A program made the translations under genes and the position numbers. The notes under the pieces are model-generated. The model was not told the origin of the DNA. It did not search any database and saw nothing but the letters and a program-made list of their open reading frames with translations. Below are positions 56,445 through 64,000 of a stretch of 64,000 nucleotides of DNA, one piece after another. The number at the start of each line of letters is the position of its first letter. The first letter of the stretch is position 1. Source of the stretch: Muscardinus avellanarius (Eukaryota; Chordata; Mammalia; Rodentia; Gliridae); assembly GCA_963383645.1 (NCBI GenBank), contig OY726560.1:152730546-152794545 (forward strand). Direction: 5' to 3'.

Positions 56445-56729
56445 TTTTTTTATGGTGGCAAAATATGAACCACAAAAGGTCGCCCTTTCTAAGTGTGGGG
56501 TTCAGTGCATTTGCTGTGCAACCACCATCCCCCCGCCCCCGTCTCTAGGACATTTCCAACTTCCCAAATGGACTCTCTGTTCCCATGAAATAGTAGCTTC
56601 CCGTTTCCCCAGCCAGCACCCCCAGTGTGCGCCCTCCTGCTTCCTGTCCCTGTAAATCTGGGTCTTCTAGTGGCCTCATATTGGTGGAATCCTACAGTGT
56701 GTACATGTATGTGTGTTCGTGTTTGTGTG
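56445..56729 (-). mobile_element. Old L1 (L1M-like) remnant, part 1
   Basis: 'tctaagtgtggggttcagtg', 'gctgtgcaaccaccatcccc' and 'atattggtggaatcctacag' follow the reverse L1M 3' end. It resumes after the SINE at 56730. Confidence 0.65.
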
Positions 56730-56912
56730 ACTTGAGATTGAACTCGGGAGAATTCTATCTCTGAGCTACTCCCTCAGCACTTTTTATTTTTTTTATTTTG
56801 AAACAGGACCTAAGTTGCAGAGGGCCTAAGTTGCTGAAGCTGGCCATGAACCTGCAATCCTCCTGTCCTGACCTCCCAAGAACTGGGATTAGGAATGTGT
56901 GATACCACACCC
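56730..56912 (-). mobile_element. Dimeric SINE inserted in the L1 remnant
   Basis: 'acttgagattgaactcggga' to 'aatgtgtgataccacaccct', preceded by a short TG-rich run. Confidence 0.8.
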
Positions 56913-56998
56913 TTTGGGGTCTGGCTTGTTGCACTCAGCCAATGGTAAATAATCTCACAGCATTTTCGCATGTCACAAAATAGTATTCTTTGATTTTT
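56913..56998 (-). mobile_element. Old L1 remnant, part 2
   Basis: 'gtctggcttgttgcactcag' and 'acaaaatagtattctttgat' continue the same L1 order beyond the SINE. Confidence 0.55.
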
Positions 56999-57115
56999 TT
57001 TCAATGAAATCAATGTGTAAAAACCTCTTTACCCGAGTTGTGCAAAAGCAGGTAGCGGATTTGATTTTGCTAATGGGCCATCATCTACTAACCTCTGATC
57101 TTAAAGCTTACATAA

Positions 57116-57388
57116 GCTGGATGTGGTGGTGGCACCTGTAATCCTAGTACTTGGGAGGCTGAGACAGGAGGATCACAGGTTAGAGGTCAGCCTCAATAAC
57201 TTAGTGAGGCTTTCAGAAACTTAGTGAGACCCTGTTACCAAATAAAGTATTAAAAAGGTCTGGGAGTGTAGCCCAGAGGTAGAAAAGCCTCTGGGTTCCA
57301 CCCCCAGTACCACCAAAAAAAAAAAAAAAAAATAGGGCTGGGGTATAGCTTGGAGGTAAAATACCCCTGGGTTCAATCTCTAGATACA
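57116..57388 (+). mobile_element. SINE with two ID halves (B1-ID-ID)
   Basis: 'gctggatgtggtggtggcac' head; first ID half 'ggtctgggagtgtagcccag' with 'cccagtaccacc' and A18; second ID half 'agggctggggtatagcttgg' to 'tcaatctctagata'. Confidence 0.87.
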
Positions 57389-57404
57389 AGTCTGACCACT
57401 TGCT

Positions 57405-57510
57405 TTTTACAAATCCTTCAAATAAGGCACAGAGAGGCTACGAGACTTGTCTACAGCAACACAGCTGCAAAGCGGCCAGACCAGCAGAAGTGAGGCATAT
57501 CCCCAGCCCC
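57405..57510 (+). repeat. MIR-like remnant
   Basis: 'ataaggcacagagaggctac', 'acttgtctacagcaacacag' and 'tgcaaagcggccagaccagc' follow MIR order. Confidence 0.6.
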
Positions 57511-57559
57511 AGGCTAAGGAAGAAAGGAGTAAGGTCCCTTTTCACCAGAGTGGCTCCAC

Positions 57560-58120
57560 GCTGGTGAAATTCGTTCATTTTGCAGAGACGTGGGGGGAGT
57601 CACCATGCCGCCGGGGAGCACTCAGAGGGCTCCGCCAGCTTTCCACCTGGAGCCGGGCACAAGGCCCGAGGAGCCAGGCCCAGCTCACGCTCGTCCTCTG
57701 AGTGTCGTTCGAGTCAAACAAGCGGGGTGGACAGGGAGCCGCGCAGACGCGCCTTTCGTGAAAACACACGTCGCTTTCACACACGGTGACTTGCCATGTG
57801 CTTGAAAGACACATTTAAAGAGAATAACAAACACTGCTCTGTTTCTTTCTGTGGCTGAGGGGATCTTGGGTTTACAGCCCCGGGCCCTCAGCAAACACCC
57901 AGCCACATTCTGGCTTCTTCTCCCCAGGAAGTCAGGACCTGCACACGCGGGCTTTCCTGCAGGCTGGGCTGCGGGAGGCCCAGGGCGGTCCCTCGGCCCG
58001 TGGGCCATGCCATCCCTAGTGCTGGTTTTGAGCGACGCCCAACATCCTGCACGCAGAGGTAGCAAAGAGGGGGGCGTGAGCGCAAGCGCACGGAGAGGCC
58101 CGTGTTCAATGGCTGGCCTT
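57560..58120. other. CpG-enriched intergenic patch
   Basis: Locally raised GC and CpG ('gggagccgcgcagacgcgcc' near 57736) without repeats, about 28 kb upstream of FGFR2. No gene is recognised; ORFs up to 143 aa lack domains. Confidence 0.5.
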
Positions 58121-58246
58121 CAAAAGCAGAGGCCTGCTGTCTTTTGCCCTTCCCTGAGGGTAGCCCCATCTCTTCCTGAAACAATCTCCCCCACACACAA
58201 ACACAAACACACAGGAGCTGAGAAACTGCAAAACTGTCAGAGTTTT

Positions 58247-58447
58247 TAAACTGGAGATTGGACCAGGGGTATTTTATCTTTACCTCTGAGGTACATCCCA
58301 GCCCTTTTAAGTTTTTCATTATGAAACAGGTTCTCCCAGGGTGGCCGAGGGTCTCGCTAAGTTGCCGAAGCTGGCTTCAAATCTGTGATCCATCTGTCTC
58401 AGCTTCCCAAGTACCAGGATTCCAGGTGTGTGCCGCCACGCCCGGCT
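58247..58447 (-). mobile_element. Dimeric B1/ID SINE
   Basis: 'aactggagattggaccaggg' to 'gtgtgccgccacgcccggct'. Confidence 0.87.
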
Positions 58448-58722
58448 AACGCATCGCTCTTGAGTGATGGTCTCACACACTCCTGCGGCACTGGTGAGGA
58501 CGCTGCCCCAGCCCCCGCGTGCAGCTCCGGTCCCAGCAGAGCCTCCAAATTGGCACAGTGAGGTTTTCATGCCCCATAACAGAGAAGCTGGAAAACAAAC
58601 CCCATCTTTGGAACAAAGACGAATGACTGAGGAAACCCTCCTTCTTCAGGAATTCCGGTTAATTGTAATTTCCAAATTGGATGAACCGTCTGATCAATAT
58701 GACAGCCTCAGGAGGATGAGTG

Positions 58723-58747
58723 AATAATAATAATAATAATAAATAAC

Positions 58748-58783
<36 letters not shown>

Positions 58784-58790
58784 AAATAAT
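58723..58790. repeat. (AAT)n microsatellite
   Basis: About 60 bp of AAT units with one TAAC interruption. Confidence 0.95.
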
Positions 58791-58879
58791 AACAGAGGAG
58801 AGGAGAAGGAGAAGCGCTGTGGCTGCTAATCTGGAGCTGTAATGCGAGTGTGGTCGCACATCGTCCTGTAAGGCATTAA

Positions 58880-58990
58880 GGCATTCATTCATTCATTCAT
58901 TCGTTCTTTCATTTTGCAGAGTAGCAAACCAGGCACTGCATGTGGTACAGCAAGGAGTCCAGAGATGAGCCAGGCCCCCGAGGGTCCGCG
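58880..58990 (+). repeat. L2/MIR-like remnant
   Basis: 'cattcattcattcattcgtt', 'aaaccaggcactgcatgtgg' and 'gtacagcaaggagtccagag'. Diverged. Confidence 0.45.
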
Positions 58991-59916
58991 GTCCAGAGCC
59001 CTGGCCAAGGCAAAGCGTGCTGATGAGCAAACAGGAAAGGCACAGAGGCCCTGCGAAGGGAGCAGGTTGCCACAGCCTTGGGGGTTGATGGACACTGAGA
59101 ATCTGCAGCCACAGCCCCTCCCATGTTAGCCTCAGAGGCCTTTTCTGACAGCCAGCTAGACTCTGGTCATCCCTGGTGTCTGGACCAGAGACAGTGTTGT
59201 TCCTGACAGTCGAGCCTCCTTAGCCCTCAGAGCCAATAGCGGGCCCCAGCTTGGCCCAGGCACCTCCGAGGCCCCAGGTCCTGCAGGGCTAGAGCGTCAC
59301 CCAGGTTTCCCAAGGAGGACTCCCGTGGGCACTGGGGGCAGCTCCGCCAGCCTGTCCTCCAGCCTGGGACCCTGAAGGCCAGGCCCCACCTGCAACGCTC
59401 CGTCCACAGAGCCTGGCCTCAGGGGTGCCCCGCCGAGATAATGGACCGCCCAGGCCACAGATGCCCTGGCTCTGGGCAGAAGAAGCAGGGATCTGAAACC
59501 TCCGCAGGAAGAATGGTGCTTAGAGTCAAATTCGGAGCTTGGCAGGAAAGAATTTACAGGCTTGAGTATTTCCATGTTCACTGCGATGGAATAGAAACCT
59601 CTGTACATCACACTGTGGGCTCCCAGGAGAAGTTCAACAAATTTAGTGGCAATAAAAGAAAATAAAATTTCTGCACAAAGAAGATTGTGATCCAAATGAA
59701 ATGTCAACCAGGAAAAGAGATTTGTAAAACATATAATAAAGGGCAATGTTCTCTATTAAATAAAAGAATATTCTGAAACACGAACAAACAGATGCCCAAG
59801 TTTTTAAATGGCAAAAACACAGAGAAGCAGTTTTTAAAGTAGAAATAGAAATGGCTGAAACTGAAACAAGCAGTCTCTCTCATAATAAAATAATTTCCTA
59901 TTTAAAAAACTTTCAG

Positions 59917-59918
<2 letters not shown>
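58991..59918. other. Intergenic DNA without a recognised gene
   Basis: GC-rich to 59.5 kb, then AT-rich. The 149-aa frame at 59297-59746 (minus) has no recognisable domain. Confidence 0.5.

Positions 59919-59957
<39 letters not shown>
59919..59957. repeat. (TG)n microsatellite abutting a SINE 3' end
   Basis: About 38 bp of TG followed by 'ttttgctggggcttgaaccc'. Confidence 0.96.
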
Positions 59958-59959
<2 letters not shown>

Positions 59960-60156
59960 GCTGGGGCTTGAACCCAGCGGCATTCTACCTCCGAGCTACA
60001 CCCCCGGTCCTATTTTTTATTCTTTAGTTAGAAACAGTGAGACCCTAAGTTGCAGAGGGCCTCACTAAGTAGCTGAGGCTGGCCCTGAACCTGGGCTCCT
60101 CCTGTCTCAGCCTCCCAAGTACTGGGATCACAAGGGTGCGCCACCACACCCGGCTT
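59958..60156 (-). mobile_element. Dimeric B1/ID SINE
   Basis: 'gctggggcttgaacccagcg' to 'agggtgcgccaccacacccg'. Confidence 0.9.
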
Positions 60157-60479
60157 CATAATTTTTCACCTCTAAGAAAGCTTAAGGAGACCTAATGAAG
60201 GTGAGAGTTTAAATGATGCTACCTATATATATGAAGTTATCAAAAGTGATCTCAGTGACTTGTACGGGAAAGGGGAGGGCGTGGGGTGGTGGAGGGAGGC
60301 TCACCTTGCTGTGCGCATGCCTGTTCCTACACTTTACACCTCCTGCTGATGCGTAGTTACAATGTACCAGTAAAGTACTCGTGTGTCTTAACCAGTATGT
60401 TAAAATACATAAGATATTAGTGCCTTGTAACAAGTAAAATATTGGGGCATTGCAACAAACATTTAAAAAGTCATAACAT

Positions 60480-60690
60480 GCCCGGCATGGTGGTGGGTGC
60501 AGGCTTCGGAGGTTAAGATGGGAGGATCACACAGGTTCGAAGTCAGCCTCAGCTACTTAGTGAGGCTCTCGGCAACTCAGTGAGACCCTGTTTCCAAATA
60601 AAGTATAAAATAGGTCTGGGAGTATAGCCTGGAGATAGAAACGCCCCTGGATTCCATCCCCAGTACCACACACAAAAAAAAGTTTTTAAA
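60480..60690 (+). mobile_element. Dimeric SINE, 'ggtctgggagtatagcc' subfamily
   Basis: 'gcccggcatggtggtgggtg' head and 'gatcacacaggttcgaagtc'. ID half 'ggtctgggagtatagcctgg' and end 'ccccagtaccacacacaaaa'. Flanks 'ttaaaaagtcataacat' and 'ttaaaaatcataatata' suggest a degraded target-site duplication. Confidence 0.87.
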
Positions 60691-61383
60691 AATCATAATA
60701 TAAGAAAAAAAAGGAGTAAATGTGATAAATCCATGAAGCTATTAGACTACATTTAAAAAAAAAAGTATGCAGAGTAATGGTTCAAGGAACTAATAAAAGA
60801 GTGCATTTTTACAAAATTGTAAAGACAAAAACATCCATATGCCTTTGAGAGAACAAAATTTGGTCAACTTTTGAAGGTGAAGGTTTTTGACAGTATCAAA
60901 CACCTTTGTAAACTGTCTCAGTAACTTAACATCTATGGAAAGAAGTATGGGTGTACACAAAAGTTTATTTATAATGCACATTCACTGTGTTACTCATTAG
61001 AATAGTGGAAGACAGGAAATTATCTATCTAAATGGAAATCATCTAACTAACTAACAGGCAGGAAACTATCTACCTAGCTATGGAAAGGAACAGGAGTAAG
61101 TGAACTAAAATAAAGATGCATACAGTAACACCGCGCACAACCACTACAGCTTCGAAAAGCGTTTACTGCCGTGGAAAGATGTTCGTGGGAAATGAAGAAA
61201 AGCATTCTGCTAAACAGTGTGAAATGGTGACATTTTTATGAAAAAAAATTATGTCTCCCAACGGGTATTTACATAGAAAAACATCTGGAACTGTGTACTC
61301 AAAGGTATTAATAGAAGCTGTTTCTGAATAGGTGGAATTGTGTGAATTTTACTTTTTCACTTTTCAAAATGATATTTTATTTT
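60691..61383. other. AT-rich intergenic DNA
   Basis: Low-complexity A/T-rich DNA with short repeats ('atctatctaaatggaaatca', 'ctaactaactaaca'). No gene or clear repeat family. Confidence 0.5.
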
Positions 61384-61558
61384 TTGGTACTGGGAATTTA
61401 ACCCAGGGCATTCTACCTCCTAGCTACACACCCAGCCCTTTCTATTTTTTTTTTAAACAGGGTCCACTAAGTTGCTGAGGCAGGCCTCGAACCTGTGATC
61501 TTTCTGTCTCAACCTCCCAACTACTAGAATTATAGGCCTGTACCACCGTGGCCCAGCT
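61384..61558 (-). mobile_element. Dimeric B1/ID SINE
   Basis: 'ggtactgggaatttaaccca' to 'aggcctgtaccaccgtggcc'. Confidence 0.87.
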
Positions 61559-61872
61559 TCAGATTAATTTAAATTTCATAGAAGGTGAAAATAAAAAGGA
61601 ATTTCTGAACTTCAAATAAATGTTTTTTTAAAAAAATAACTCCAAGTTTAAACAAACAAAAAACAATAGTGATTAAAAGTCATGACACGATTACACTTGT
61701 TAAGCTTTTTCAAATTTTTGTTTTAATTTCAATTTCTTATTCTTAAAGAAAGAGAAAATTTCCTCCACCCCAGCTTTTGTCCAGTATATGACATTCCTTG
61801 GGTCTTTGCTATTAAGTCATCCTTTGGATTGGTTGGGCCCTTCCCCCCCCTCCTCCTTTTATCCTAATAGAG

Positions 61873-62029
61873 TTAAAACCAGGGGTGTCCCACCTCTGAG
61901 TGACACCCTTGGACCTCTTTATTTTGAAACAGGGCCTCACTAAGTTGCAGGGGCTGGCCTCGAACCTGCCCCTCTCCTGTCTCAGCCTCCCAAGTACTGG
62001 TATTGTAGGCCTGGGCCACCACTGGGCTT
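61873..62029 (-). mobile_element. Dimeric SINE, ID half truncated
   Basis: 'ccaggggtgtcccacctctg' to 'gtaggcctgggccaccactg'. Confidence 0.83.
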
Positions 62030-62488
62030 TTCCCAGAAAAGTGCATGTGTGTCAGGACCCGAGTTCTTCCCAGCTTGCATGCCTGCCTCCTGCTCTTTGC
62101 CTGGGTCACAACTCGCTGGTTTAATATATTTGGGTGTTTCTTTCTTTCCTCAGAGCACTCTGGATGTGCCCTTTGTCTCTGAGTGAGCCGGGACGCCTGG
62201 CACTTTCTGCTCCCAGGAGTTTTCTATCTGAACGTCTGAAGAAGCCTTTGTTTATCCTCCAAGTTCAATATCTTAACCAGGATACAGCCGAGTGAGTGTG
62301 TCATTACATATCCTCTTTTTCCTGATGGCCTTTTAATCTAAAGATGTTCAATTTATTTTTGACAATCTCTCTGTGTGTGTCTTGTCCTATTGCACGTGTT
62401 GGGTCTTTAATTCCGAGATATCGGTTATTATTATATTGGATAATCTCTGTCCTTCATAGCTACCATCAAATATAACCCACTGGAATCT

Positions 62489-62563
62489 TTGTGTGCGTGT
62501 GTGTGTGTGCATGTGTGTGCACATGTGTATGTGCATGCATGTGTGTGTGTGTCTGTCTCTCTG
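62489..62563. repeat. (TG)n/(CATG)n low-complexity run
   Basis: TG repeats mixed with 'gtgcatgcatgtgtgtgt'. Lies next to a truncated SINE. Confidence 0.9.
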
Positions 62564-62569
62564 TCACTA

Positions 62570-62702
62570 GGGAATTTCCTCTGAGCTACACCTCCAGCCC
62601 TTTTCATTTTGAAGCAGGTCTCACTAAATTTCTGAGCGCCTTGCCAAGCTGCCGAGGCTGGCCCCGACCCTACGATCCTCCCGACAGACTCCAAGGATCT
62701 TG
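62570..62702 (-). mobile_element. SINE fragment
   Basis: 'ttcctctgagctacacctcc' and 'ccgaggctggccccgaccct'. Both ends truncated. Confidence 0.75.
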
Positions 62703-64000
62703 GCCTTTTTTCTTATGTGTTTACCAGAAATAATTTTAGCAATTCTTCCATTCAACAATTAGATTTTTTAGTGGTCTCTTTCTAATTCCATACTTCTAAG
62801 TTATGTAATAAATCATCCATGTTGTTGTTTTTAAAGCTTCCAAGTGTGATTCCTTCTAGAATCTCATTCCAGGGGTTTCTAGGATCTCCTCTGAGGTCTC
62901 CTTTTCCTGAATTCATAGTCAGTAAACTCTCCTCTTATCCACATGCTCATAGGTAGTTCCTGGAATAAGTGTTCAACCAGGATATGCCTTTCCTTCACTT
63001 CTGCCAGTCACACTCCCCGTCTCTGCCTTGTTCTTTCCTATCATGTATCTGTGTGATCGTCACGCCACACTGCTCAAGTTTCCTGGGTGCAGCTCTGCGT
63101 GCCTCTGTTTCCTCTGAAATAGTAGGAGAACTTGTCTTGACTCTTTCCATATCCTCTGGAGCCCGATGTCTGCTGGGCTGCATGGTGGTGGTGGGTTTTC
63201 CTAACTTCTATAATCTGGGGATAAGGAGATGGAAAGGGGAGGAGCTTGGCCAGGACCCTCTCTCAGAAGCTGGGGTTCTGCTCTTTCAGGATCCCCCAAA
63301 TGTCCTATCTTGAGTCCACTCCGCCCCCAATGCTGTCTCACACCTCCACGGTGTCGGCGCCTTGAACAGTGAGGACCCGTTGAGACACCTGCTCTCCCCA
63401 TGCAGGCTTCCAGGTGGCAGTCAGGGCCTTCTGGCTCAAGAGATTCTCCCTGAACTCCTCGCAGGCTGCCCGCCCGGCCTTCCCTGCCGGTGCTCCTCCT
63501 CTTTCTATCTGGAATGGAGAGAAATTTTACTGAGCCTGTCTCCCTTCTCAGGAGATAGGTTTATTCTCAGGGATTTTCTGGGTTTCTTCCCAAGGTCATG
63601 ACTTTCCTAGACACAAAGGTAGCTCCTGGTTGGTTACTACATGTACTTGCTTTTTACCATCCTGGTTTATTTATTAGTGTATCTCATTGGGAGTGAGGAA
63701 GACATATCTTCATATTGTCTCTGTCTTCATGCAGAAATGGCTCTCTGTTCTCCTAAGCAGAACATCCTGAGCACAGCCTGGCCGGTGACACAGGGTCTCG
63801 CTGGGACATCAGCTGCCGTCCCCTGGGTGTGGCGAGCCCAGGTGTCCATGTGGGGTGGTGGGAGGCAAGACCCAATCCTCAATGTTGGTGGTGGCTTCCA
63901 GCTGCTTTCCGGTCTCCTTAGGACAGCAGCCCATAAAACCACGTGGTCCCCTGACCAAGGAGAAAAGTGTGCTTCCTCTAAAACTGACTCAGCAGAGAAG
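62703..64000. other. Intergenic DNA without a recognised gene
   Basis: No SINE, clear gene or microsatellite. ORFs up to 114 aa have no recognisable domain. Confidence 0.5.

Noticed and set aside
1..64000. tRNA genes suggested by many A-box/B-box-like motifs
   Set aside because: Every case examined is the tRNA-like half of a SINE or an ID element, lacking a cloverleaf with an anticodon arm.
1..64000. CRISPR arrays, operons, phage or other prokaryotic systems
   Set aside because: Spliced FGFR2 exons, SINEs, L1 and a CpG island show a mammalian nuclear genome. The repeats seen are transposons and microsatellites.

Overview
This is a mammalian nuclear genomic window, most likely from a squirrel (Rodentia: Sciuridae). 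Two observations point there. (1) It holds more than 45 copies of a dimeric SINE: a 7SL/B1-like left half ('tgtaatcccagtacttggga...ggctgagacaggaggatcgc') joined through an A-rich linker to a tRNA/ID-like right half ('ggggtgtagctcagaggtag...gggttcaatccccagtacc'). From memory this is the B1-dID/MEN type of squirrel-related rodents. (2) Three exons on the minus strand encode the start of fibroblast growth factor receptor 2 and read like a rodent FGFR2. Species within the squirrels cannot be fixed by eye.

Layout, transcribed right to left: the FGFR2 promoter lies in a CpG island at about 28.3-29.56 kb; the untranslated exon 1 is at about 29.36-28.94 kb; exon 2 (leader, start codon, signal peptide) is at 25,298-24,991; exon 3 (Ig-like domain 1) is at 2,979-2,713; exon 4 (acid box) is at 1,483-1,409. 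The gene runs off the left edge. Introns 1, 2 and 3 are about 3.6, 22 and 1.2 kb. The three coding pieces give 153 complete codons plus one base, with consistent splice phases and GT/AG borders. The leader holds an 11-codon uORF in exon 1, and four upstream AUGs in exon 2, one of them in frame with the main start.

The right half (about 29.7-64 kb) is upstream intergenic DNA. I recognise no protein-coding or RNA gene there. It holds SINEs on both strands, a 1.7-kb 5'-truncated LINE-1 piece (37.6-39.3 kb), older L1, MIR/L2-like and LTR-like remnants, many microsatellites, and a 480-bp GGAA-type purine tract (55.8-56.3 kb).

No prokaryotic system, CRISPR array, phage or novel gene cluster is present. 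The points most worth a second look are: lineage-specific indels in the FGFR2 signal peptide and acid-box exon; the crowded upstream-AUG leader; repeated birth of CA/GT microsatellites exactly at SINE 3' ends; a local ~220-bp duplication whose edge lies beyond a SINE; a SINE nested in a SINE; and several repeat-free, AT-rich, motif-dense blocks in intron 2 and just upstream of the promoter that look like conserved non-coding (enhancer) candidates.
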